Assembly (NCBI RefSeq): GCF_016595505.1
Contig: NZ_JAENIL010000022.1
Coordinates: 52,167-116,166 of the forward strand
Origin: Pelagicoccus mobilis
GTDB taxonomy: Bacteria > Verrucomicrobiota > Verrucomicrobiia > Opitutales > Opitutaceae
Direction of reading: 5' to 3'
DNA: 64,000 nucleotides
Positions 28,299 to 38,735 of the stretch are shown in pieces. Every line of letters begins with the position of its first letter. Within the stretch, counting starts at the first letter, position 1. Below the pieces are notes generated by a model, which ran no database searches, was not told the origin of the DNA, and saw only the letters and a program-made list of their open reading frames with translations. Position numbers and translations under genes: made by a program.

Positions 28299-29795
28299 AT
28301 GCTCAACCGCGTTCTCCCCTCTTTACTGATACTAGCGTCAAGCACCACAGCATTCCCCCAAGCCTTCTCAGACGGCAACGTCGTCCATGAACTCAACGCC
28401 CGAGGCTTCATCAAAAATTGGATCATAGCAGGCCCATTCCCAAGCCCGCAACTCGAGAGCCCACTTCCAGACGGAAGCTCGCACCTTGGCTTTTACAACG
28501 ACTACCTCGCCAGCATCGGGGGAGAAGAAAACAGCGCTCTGACGCTCGATACCGAGCTCACTTACACGAACGAAAAAAACGAAACGGTTCCAGTGCGCCC
28601 ACAGCACGTCCATTCCTCCAGCAACGGAATCGTCGATCTCGATTCCCTCTTCGCACAACCGGACAACGTAATGGCCTACGCATTCTGCGAGGTCTATTCC
28701 GACAAAAACCAAGAAGCCATGATCTCGCTCGGATCCGACGACGCCATAAAGGTTTGGCTCAACGGCTCCTTAGTGCACAGCCACTACGTTGGCCGCGGGC
28801 TCGGATTCGGCCAAGATGTCTTCAAGGTAAAGCTCAAGAAAGGTCACAACCCCATGCTGGTGAAAGTCGTCGACATGGTCAGGGATTGGGGCTTCGCCAT
28901 CGAAGTTCTGGACAAACAAGCGGCCGCAGAAGAAGAGGAGATCCAGCGCCAAAAACAAACCGCCATCGACAGGCTTGTAGGGGAAGAGCACCCCTTGTGG
29001 CCGAACGGCATTCGCAACAACCCCATCCTCTACCCAGAGCCGGACCTCATCAAACACGGCTCCTGGCTCCCGGATGCCCGACTGCAGATTTCCCGAGCCT
29101 ACAGCAACGTCTCCACCCCTACTTATTTCCTCTACCAAGCTCCACCCGAAAAGAACACCGGCATCGGCGTCGTCATCCTACCAGGCGGCGGCTACAACGA
29201 CGTTTGGATCGACAGCGAAGGCCACGAAGTCGCCCTCCAATTCAAGGAACAGGGAATCAGCTCCATAGTCCTCAAATACCGGACCAACACCGCCGACAGC
29301 AAAGGTAAACGCCCTTACTCCAAAGACGTTTACCTACCCGCCGCCACCGCTGACGCCAAGGAAGCCATCAGGCTCCTTCGCTCCAAAGCCAAGGCCCTGG
29401 ATCTCGACCCCAACAAAATCGGCATTGGCGGCTTCTCCGCAGGCGGGCACCTATCCCTCTCCGTGCTCATAAACCCAGACGATGCAAGCGAAGACAGCTA
29501 CCCAGATTTCGCCTACCTCATCTACCCTTGGCTACAGGAGGGCTACCAGGAGGAGATCTCCAACGCCCAAACCCTTCCTCCCTTATTCATCGTCAACGGC
29601 CTAGACGACACCTCTACTCCCGCCGAAAAGACGCTCACCTTCTACCAAATTCTAAACGAGAAGAACGTCCCCGCAGAGCTGCACATCTACTCCAAAGGAA
29701 CCCACGGCTTCGGACTCGGGCGAGACCACTCAGCCAAGCAATGGACTCACAGTTTCGAAGCCTGGTTAAAAGACATCGGCATGATCCAAGAGTAA
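28299..29795 (+). CDS. Secreted alpha/beta-hydrolase, probable carbohydrate esterase
   Basis: 498 residues from ATG 28299 (MLNRVLPSLLILASSTTAFP, signal peptide). The earlier in-frame start at 28206 is rejected because it would place the promoter palindrome inside the gene. Residues about 25-215 form a beta-sandwich with SLGSDDAIKVWLNGSLVHSH. The catalytic domain shows the oxyanion loop ILPGGGYNDVWIDSEGHEVA, nucleophile Ser380 in GGFSAGGHLS, and acid and His in LDDTSTP and GTHGFG. The fold is that of acetyl-xylan-esterase-like enzymes of the BD-FAE type. It likely removes acetyl or feruloyl groups. The same regulatory palindrome precedes the beta-galactosidase gene downstream. Confidence 0.87.
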   Translation: MLNRVLPSLLILASSTTAFPQAFSDGNVVHELNARGFIKNWIIAGPFPSPQLESPLPDGSSHLGFYNDYLASIGGEENSALTLDTELTYTNEKNETVPVRPQHVHSSSNGIVDLDSLFAQPDNVMAYAFCEVYSDKNQEAMISLGSDDAIKVWLNGSLVHSHYVGRGLGFGQDVFKVKLKKGHNPMLVKVVDMVRDWGFAIEVLDKQAAAEEEEIQRQKQTAIDRLVGEEHPLWPNGIRNNPILYPEPDLIKHGSWLPDARLQISRAYSNVSTPTYFLYQAPPEKNTGIGVVILPGGGYNDVWIDSEGHEVALQFKEQGISSIVLKYRTNTADSKGKRPYSKDVYLPAATADAKEAIRLLRSKAKALDLDPNKIGIGGFSAGGHLSLSVLINPDDASEDSYPDFAYLIYPWLQEGYQEEISNAQTLPPLFIVNGLDDTSTPAEKTLTFYQILNEKNVPAELHIYSKGTHGFGLGRDHSAKQWTHSFEAWLKDIGMIQE

Positions 29796-29827
29796 GCGGG
29801 AGAAGCGAAACGCTTCAAAACAACCCG

Positions 29828-29868
29828 ATCTGGGGAAACCCATCGGCGATGGTTCCTCATCCCCAGAT
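29828..29868 (+). terminator. Hairpin after the esterase gene, probable terminator
   Basis: ATCTGGGGA (29828-29836) pairs perfectly with TCCCCAGAT (29860-29868), enclosing a second stem CCATCG-G-CGATGG. There is no T-run, so it could be a factor-dependent terminator or an mRNA-stabilising structure. Confidence 0.55.
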
Positions 29869-29938
29869 TATCGATACGATACGGTTGCTGAATAAACGAT
29901 CCATCCAACGCCCGGAGAGAGCAACGAACCCCAATCTT

Positions 29939-29983
29939 TCCCCTATTCGGGGGATAGACCCAGCGAGCATCTCACGTTATCCT
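29939..29983 (+). promoter_or_regulatory. Operator-promoter B: 16-bp palindrome plus spaced -35/-10 before the beta-galactosidase gene
   Basis: TCCCCTATTCGGGGGA (29939-29954) is identical to the site at 28225. It abuts the -35-like TAGACC (29955-29960), with TATCCT (29978-29983) at the same 17-bp spacing. The start codon follows about 75 bp further on. Flanking sequence between the elements differs from site A, so the match is not simple local duplication. Confidence 0.75.
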
Positions 29984-30058
29984 CATCAAGACGCTGGCTG
30001 GGGCAGCCCAACACGCCCGCTAGTCAAGAGCCCTAGGAGAACCCCTTGCTGAAACTAA

Positions 30059-33196
<3,138 letters not shown>

Positions 33197-33265
33197 GACA
33201 GAGGGCGACGCTTCCGCCAATCTCTCCCTCCAAATTCAACACGAACACCGAAGCGGCCCCCTTTC

Positions 33266-35095
33266 ATGTTCAGAGCCATCCTCCTCGCCCTCACCTTCAC
33301 CAGCTGCCTCCTAGCCAGCGAGAAAGGGATCCGTCTCGAGCGCAGCGTCATGATCCCCATGCGGGACGGCGTAAGGCTATCCACCGATCTCTACTTCCCG
33401 GAGAAGGCCAACGAGAAGCTTCCCGTCGTGCTCATCAGAACCGTCTACGGGAAAGCCTCGGTCATCGACTGGAACCCGCTCTACCGCGAACTCGTCCGCC
33501 AAGGCTATGCCCTCGCCATCCAAGACATCCGAGGGCGCTTCGAATCCGAAGGCGAATACCGTATCGCCACCGGACGTCGTGAAGACGGCTACGACACGGT
33601 CGAGTGGCTTACTACCCGCCCCTGGTCCAATGGCAAACTCGGCACCGTCGGCTGCTCCTACCAAGGCGAAGCCCAACTCGTGCTCGCCGCTGCCAAACAC
33701 CCCAACCACCTCACCTCCATCCCCCTCGCGCCCGCATCGGGCTACTACAAGCCGGGACGCGCTTGGCAGTCCTTCTCCGGAGGCGTCTTCGAGCTCGCCC
33801 AAACCGCTGGCTGGTTCGCCAGCAACGGCAGCAAAGTCTTCTATCAACCACCCCCTCAAGTCGACCGTCAGGAATGGTTCCAATCACCCGCCGCCGCCCT
33901 CTTCGATCCCGCGCCCAAAGTCGACTTCGACCACTACCTGACCTTCCTCGACACCCTCCCTATCGACACCCTCCTCGAACGAGCAGGCACCCCGCCCTCC
34001 GACTACAAGCTCTGGGCCACCAGCAATCCCGACGGACCCTACTTTCGCGATCTCGACCTCGTGCAAGCTCACGACACCTTCAACATCCCCGCCCTTTTCA
34101 TCGACTCCTGGTACGACTACGGACCGGAGGAAACCCTCGAGGTATTCGAGCTCTTCAGCAAAAACGCCCTCAGCGAACGCGCCGCCCAAAACCAGTTCAT
34201 CATCATGGCGCCCAGCACCCATTGCGGTTTCAGCGACGCAAGCGAGAATACTGTCGTCGGCGACCGCCCACTCGGCGACGCCCGCATGCCCTTCCAAGAG
34301 CTGCAGATCCGCTGGCTCGATCATTGGTTAAAAGGAGAAACCAACGGCGTCACGAACATGCCCAAGGTGCAATACTACCTCATGGGCAAAAACGAGTGGA
34401 AGAGCAGCGACACTTGGCCACCCGAAAATAGCCACCCCGAAAAGTGGTACCTCAGCAGCAGCGGACAGGCAAACAGCCGGCTAGGCGACGGTACCCTCGC
34501 TCCGAAGCCTCCTCTAGCAAGCGGCTACGACAGCTTCGTCTACGATCCGATGAATCCCGTGCCATCTCTCGGTGGGCACACCTGCTGCACTGGCAGCGAC
34601 ACCGAAGCAGGCGGCTACGACCAGTCGGAAATCGAGCTCCGCAACGACGTTCTGGTCTACACCTCCGAACCGCTAAAGGAAGGCCTCGAAGTCACCGGTT
34701 CCATCGAAGTGCTCCTAAGCGTTTCTTCCTCCGCTGTGGATACGGATTTCACGGCCAAGCTCGTCGATGTCTACCCAGACGGCCGCGCCTTCAACATCCA
34801 GGAAGGAGCCTTGCGAATGCGCTACCGGGATGGCTTCGAAAACCCAACTCTCATCGAGCCCGACCAGACCTACCAGATTCGCATCGATCTTCGAGCCACC
34901 AGCAACTACTTCGCCCCCGGGCACCGCATCCGCCTCGAGGTAACCAGCTCCAATTTCCCCCGTTGGGAACGCAATCTAAACACCGGCGGCAACAACTACG
35001 ATGAAACCGCTGGCACCATCGCCTTCAACACCGTCCACCATTCGAAGGCCCAGCCTTCCTACCTCCTGCTCCCTGTCGTAGGCGAAACGGAATAA
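33266..35095 (+). CDS. CocE/NonD-family alpha/beta-hydrolase (S15-like), secreted
   Basis: 609 residues with a signal peptide (AILLALTFTSCLLASE). The N-terminal half is an X-Pro dipeptidyl-peptidase-like alpha/beta-hydrolase: MIPMRDGVRLSTDLYFP, DIRGRFESEGEYRIATGRRE and nucleophile Ser131 in GTVGCSYQGEAQ. Probable acid and histidine lie in FIDSWYDYGPEETLE and APSTHCGFSD. The C-terminal 200 residues form the jelly roll typical of the family (VTGSIEVLLSVSSSAVDTDF, PGHRIRLEVTSSNFPRW). Members cleave esters or amides. Next to a beta-galactosidase and an esterase it may act on an acylated glycan, but this is inference. It ends 7 bp from the convergent regulator gene. Confidence 0.88.
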   Translation: MFRAILLALTFTSCLLASEKGIRLERSVMIPMRDGVRLSTDLYFPEKANEKLPVVLIRTVYGKASVIDWNPLYRELVRQGYALAIQDIRGRFESEGEYRIATGRREDGYDTVEWLTTRPWSNGKLGTVGCSYQGEAQLVLAAAKHPNHLTSIPLAPASGYYKPGRAWQSFSGGVFELAQTAGWFASNGSKVFYQPPPQVDRQEWFQSPAAALFDPAPKVDFDHYLTFLDTLPIDTLLERAGTPPSDYKLWATSNPDGPYFRDLDLVQAHDTFNIPALFIDSWYDYGPEETLEVFELFSKNALSERAAQNQFIIMAPSTHCGFSDASENTVVGDRPLGDARMPFQELQIRWLDHWLKGETNGVTNMPKVQYYLMGKNEWKSSDTWPPENSHPEKWYLSSSGQANSRLGDGTLAPKPPLASGYDSFVYDPMNPVPSLGGHTCCTGSDTEAGGYDQSEIELRNDVLVYTSEPLKEGLEVTGSIEVLLSVSSSAVDTDFTAKLVDVYPDGRAFNIQEGALRMRYRDGFENPTLIEPDQTYQIRIDLRATSNYFAPGHRIRLEVTSSNFPRWERNLNTGGNNYDETAGTIAFNTVHHSKAQPSYLLLPVVGETE

Positions 35096-35102
35096 GACCG
35101 AC

Positions 35103-35780
35103 TCAATCCAAATGCACGATCCCATGCCGGATCGCAGTGATCGCCGCCTCTGTCCGATCCCGCACCCCAAGCTTCGCAAACAAAGCCTTGAAGTGAGACT
35201 TCACCGTCTCGTCTGAAACACACATGCTGCGAGCGATCTCCTTGTTGCTGCGGCCTCGAATCAAACATTCCAATACCTCGCGTTCACGCTCGGTAAGCTG
35301 CCGCCGACGCGAACGCTCCTCCAAACGCTCCGCAACCTGACGGGGTAAAACGTCCTCGCCCCTGAATACGCTCCGAATCGTTCCCGCGATTTCCTCAACC
35401 GGCATGTCCTTGAGAAGGTAAGACTTGGCCCCCGACTGGATCGCCCGGTGGATGTCCTCGTCCAAATCATAAGTCGACAGCACGATCACCTTGGCCTCGG
35501 GAAACTTCCGGCAAATCGACAAGATCGCCTCCGCTCCCCCCATGTTGTGCATTCGCAAGTCCATTAGCACGATGTCTGGCTTCACATCCTCGTAAACCTC
35601 GATCGCCTCCTCCCCATCCGCGGCTTCTGCGATCACCTTCATGCCTGGCTGGCTATCGATCAAGGCAATGATCCCCATACGCATCGACGGATGATCATCG
35701 ACCACCAATACTCGAATCGAGTCGGCAACCTCAGTTCCCTCCCCGCTCAAGCGCGTATTTCCATCTTCCCTACTTTTCAT
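35103..35780 (-). CDS. NarL/FixJ-family response regulator, one of two paralogs flanking a kinase
   Basis: 225 residues: receiver with VLVVDDHPSMRMG and phosphoacceptor Asp74 in DIVLMDLRMHNMGG, then a LuxR-type HTH (REREVLECLIRGRSNKEIAR, VSDETVKSHFKALFAKLGVR). It is closely similar along its length to the regulator at 38089 (shared IALI, EAADGEEA, GGAEA and TVKSHFK blocks). It lies divergent from the kinase at 35962. A variant of the 16-bp palindrome lies about 45 bp upstream in the minus direction, which could mean autoregulation. The N-terminus has about 20 extra residues before the receiver compared with its paralog. Confidence 0.92.
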   Translation of the reverse strand: MKSREDGNTRLSGEGTEVADSIRVLVVDDHPSMRMGIIALIDSQPGMKVIAEAADGEEAIEVYEDVKPDIVLMDLRMHNMGGAEAILSICRKFPEAKVIVLSTYDLDEDIHRAIQSGAKSYLLKDMPVEEIAGTIRSVFRGEDVLPRQVAERLEERSRRRQLTEREREVLECLIRGRSNKEIARSMCVSDETVKSHFKALFAKLGVRDRTEAAITAIRHGIVHLD

Positions 35781-35794
35781 GCCTTGGAAGAGCT

Positions 35795-35839
35795 AGCCTA
35801 TCACAGTCCCGCGACTCTGCCTCTCACCCATTTGGGGGA
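35795..35839 (-). promoter_or_regulatory. Operator-promoter D (weaker): palindrome variant upstream of the response regulator
   Basis: On the minus strand TCCCCCAAATGGGTGA (35839-35824) is followed, at the same distance as in sites A-C, by TAGGCT (35800-35795). The -35 position reads GAGAGG, a poor match. The -10 would be only 15 nt from the ATG. The conserved spacing makes it worth listing, but this is the least certain of the four. Confidence 0.4.
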
Positions 35840-35961
35840 AATCTTAGCCACCGTGTTTTCGCTCCCTTATCACTTGCCCCAAGCCGCCTTAGCTATTGAA
35901 TTTCAAACAGTACCCCAGCCCCCAGGGAGACGGAAGATAATCGCCCTGCTCCCCTTCATTG

Positions 35962-38073
35962 ATGACCTTTCCTGTCACGCGTTACCCCCTGTATTCAGCG
36001 ACCTTTCTGGCCACGCTTCTCGCGTTCTGCTTTGCGCCACTGCTCGCCCAAGTTTCACCCGAATCCAAGCTGCTCACGACCGCCGCGCAGATCCGAGCGC
36101 TCACCCCGGACGAAGCCGCCCAGCAAATCCCCATCCGCCTGCAAGGTTGCTTCCTCTCCCGCGAGAACAACGCCTTCTCCATGCAGGACCATACCGACGG
36201 GCTCTTCGTTTTCGCCGAACCTGGCGTAGCGCTCGACTTCCAACCGGGTGACCTGATCGAGGTCGAAGGTGTCAGCAATCCTGGAGACTACGCCCCTTGC
36301 GCTTCCGCAACTTCAGTTCGCCGCATCGGAAGCACTCAGATTCCAGATCCAATCCAAACAACCATCTCGGAGCTCCACTCAGGGCAAAAGGATGTCGCCT
36401 GGGTCGAAGTAACTGGCATCGTTAGGAGCGCCGAGATCGCTCCCACTCCTGATTACCTCTCCAACAGCTCAGAGCAATCGACTCCCCGCTCCTACACCAA
36501 ACTCAAGCTGGCCGACGGGAACTCCCACCTGCTCGTCGAAATGCGGGAAGCCATCGACCCAAACGAACTTTTGGATGCCAAAATCCGACTCCGAGGACAT
36601 TGCTTCTACCTGCACAACGGAAACAGACAATTCCTTCGCCCTATCCTCCACACACCCGTCGGGGTTAAGCCAGAGATCCTAGTCCCACCCCTCCATATTG
36701 ACTTCGACGGTTCACCCACTCCCGTCTCCAAGCTACTCACCTTCGATCCTACGGGCGGACGCCCCGGCCACCGCATCCATGTCAGAGGCATCGTTACCCA
36801 TCACCAACCAGGAAAAGCCTTCTGGATTCGCGACCAAGACCAAAGCCTGCAGGTCCAGAGCACCCAGCTCGAAGAGTTAAACCCCGGCGATCTGGTCGAT
36901 GTCCTTGGCTTCCCCGAATCCGGAACCTACAGCCCTGTGCTCCAAGACGCGGTCTTCAAAAAAGCAGGCACGCAAGCCCCACCCGTCCCTGCAACGCTCG
37001 ACGAGATTCTCTCCATCACCCGCCACGATTCCGATCTCGTTAGCCTCGAAGCAGAACTCCTCGAAATCCAACGCTACCCCGAAAGCATCGAACTCACGCT
37101 CCAAGCTTTGGATACAACCGTCCGCGCTTCCCTCCTCCTCAATGAACTCTCAAGCCCACCGCCCAACTGGCGTCCAGGGAGCATCGTATCCCTGTCGGGG
37201 ATCGCCACCGTGGGAGAAGGTGAAACCGTGCCTCTCAATGGACTCTGGTGGGCTGAGTCACTCCACATCCTTCTCCGCTCCCCCGCTGACCTCGCCGTCA
37301 TCCAACAGGCTCCCTGGTGGACCCCCAAACGCGTCGCCTACACCCTCGCGGTTATCCTTTCGATCGCTCTGCTGACCATCGCAGTCATCGTCCTCCTCTC
37401 CCGTCATCGACTCCGCGAACAAAAGCAACACCGAGCAATGGCAGAGTCCGAATTCACCGCCATTCTCAATGAACGCAACCGCGTCGCTCGCGAGATCCAC
37501 GACACCCTTGCGCAAAACATCGGGGCGATCTCCGTCCAGCTTGAAATGGTTCGCACCGACTCCCATAACCTCGGCGAAACCACCCAACGTCACATACAGA
37601 CCGCCCATAAGCTCGCCCGTACCGCCCTTTCCGACGCCCGCGACACCATCTGGAATATGCGCTCTCAAGTCCTCGAACAACGCGACCTCTCAGGCGCTCT
37701 TGAACGCATCGGAAAGCAACTGACCGAAGATACCGACATCACCGTTTCCACGCGAATAACCGGTGGACGTCGCCGCCTCGCCCCCGTCGTCGAAAACAAC
37801 CTGCTTCGCGTAGGACAAGAGGCCATTACCAACGCGTGCAAGCATGCCCAGCCCAAGCACATCAACGTAGAGATCCGTTTCCAAGAACGCCGTGTCGAAC
37901 TCTCGGTCGAAGACGACGGGATCGGCTTCGATAAAGAGAAAGTCGACAACGAGACCAAACGCAGCTTCGGACTAGTCGGCATCCAAGAACGCATCGAACT
38001 GCTCGACGGCGAAGTCACAATCGAGACCGCCCTCGGTCAAGGCACGCACATCGTAGCCAGCGTGAGCGACTAG
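35962..38073 (+). CDS. NarL-type sensor histidine kinase with an extracytoplasmic OB-fold-like sensor array
   Basis: 703 residues from ATG 35962, following an in-frame TTG. A signal peptide (ATLLAFCFAPLLAQ) leads into about 420 residues of repeated OB-fold-like units (RLQGCFLSRENNAFSMQDHT, GDLIEVEGVSNPGDYAPCAS, HVRGIVTHHQPGKAFWIRDQ, GDLVDVLGFPESGTYSPVLQ). One membrane helix is at about 456-478 (LAVILSIALLTIAVIVLL). HisKA_3 carries His513 in REIHDTLAQNIGAI; the ATPase shows QEAITNACKHAQPK, DDGIGFD and SFGLVGIQERIELL. It has the same domain order as the kinase at 17074. It is followed 15 bp later by a regulator gene and divergent from a second, so one kinase may serve both. Confidence 0.93.
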   Translation: MTFPVTRYPLYSATFLATLLAFCFAPLLAQVSPESKLLTTAAQIRALTPDEAAQQIPIRLQGCFLSRENNAFSMQDHTDGLFVFAEPGVALDFQPGDLIEVEGVSNPGDYAPCASATSVRRIGSTQIPDPIQTTISELHSGQKDVAWVEVTGIVRSAEIAPTPDYLSNSSEQSTPRSYTKLKLADGNSHLLVEMREAIDPNELLDAKIRLRGHCFYLHNGNRQFLRPILHTPVGVKPEILVPPLHIDFDGSPTPVSKLLTFDPTGGRPGHRIHVRGIVTHHQPGKAFWIRDQDQSLQVQSTQLEELNPGDLVDVLGFPESGTYSPVLQDAVFKKAGTQAPPVPATLDEILSITRHDSDLVSLEAELLEIQRYPESIELTLQALDTTVRASLLLNELSSPPPNWRPGSIVSLSGIATVGEGETVPLNGLWWAESLHILLRSPADLAVIQQAPWWTPKRVAYTLAVILSIALLTIAVIVLLSRHRLREQKQHRAMAESEFTAILNERNRVAREIHDTLAQNIGAISVQLEMVRTDSHNLGETTQRHIQTAHKLARTALSDARDTIWNMRSQVLEQRDLSGALERIGKQLTEDTDITVSTRITGGRRRLAPVVENNLLRVGQEAITNACKHAQPKHINVEIRFQERRVELSVEDDGIGFDKEKVDNETKRSFGLVGIQERIELLDGEVTIETALGQGTHIVASVSD

Positions 38074-38088
38074 CCCCGACACCACGAA

Positions 38089-38733
38089 ATGAGTTCTCCC
38101 AACGCTGAACACCCGCTCAAGGTTATGATCGTAGATGACCACCCGCCGATGCGGATGGGACTGATCGCTTTGATAAACAGCCACCCCCGGATGAGCGTCA
38201 TTGCCGAGGCCGCAGACGGAGAAGAAGCCTTCGAAGTCTACGAGGACGTTCTCCCAGACATCGTTCTGATGGACCTGCGCATGCCGGGAATGGGCGGAGC
38301 CGAAGCGACCCTCGCCATCCGCAAACGCTACCCCGACGCGAAAATCGTCGTCATCTCGACCTATGACTGGGACGAAGATATCCACCGAGCCCTGCAGTCC
38401 GGTGCCGCTTCCTACATCCTCAAGGACATGCCCATCGAAGACATCGCCGAGACCGTCGAAGCCGTCTACAAAGGAGAGGCAACTCTCCCCACCACCGTGG
38501 CAAAACGCCTCGCCGAACGAGAACGCCGCGAACCAATCACAGACCGAGAACGCGAAGTGCTGGAAGCCCTCGTAAAAGGGCGGAGCAATAAAGAGATCGC
38601 CCGCGACCTTTCCATCTCAGACGAAACCGTAAAATCCCACTTCAAAACCCTCTTCGCCAAACTCCAAGTACGCGATCGCACCGAAGCCGCCATCTCCGCC
38701 ATCCGCCACGGCATTATCCACATCGACGAATAA
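38089..38733 (+). CDS. NarL/FixJ-family response regulator, kinase partner
   Basis: 214 residues. The receiver has VMIVDDHPPMRMGLIALINS, phosphoacceptor Asp62 in DIVLMDLRMPGMGGAEA and Lys in SYILKDMPIED. The LuxR-type HTH reads REREVLEALVKGRSNKEIAR and ISDETVKSHFKTLFAKLQVR. It starts 15 bp after the stop of the kinase at 35962, in the same direction, so it is the primary cognate regulator. It ends 2 bp before the end of the convergent glycosidase gene at 38736. Its HTH recognition region is nearly the same as in the paralog at 35103, so both may bind the 16-bp palindrome found in this locus. Confidence 0.94.
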   Translation: MSSPNAEHPLKVMIVDDHPPMRMGLIALINSHPRMSVIAEAADGEEAFEVYEDVLPDIVLMDLRMPGMGGAEATLAIRKRYPDAKIVVISTYDWDEDIHRALQSGAASYILKDMPIEDIAETVEAVYKGEATLPTTVAKRLAERERREPITDREREVLEALVKGRSNKEIARDLSISDETVKSHFKTLFAKLQVRDRTEAAISAIRHGIIHIDE

Positions 38734-38735
38734 GT

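Noticed and set aside
35824..35868. The palindrome variant acting on the kinase gene at 35962 in the plus direction
   Set aside because: At the conserved spacing the plus strand reads TCCCTT rather than a -10-like hexamer; the minus direction fits better.
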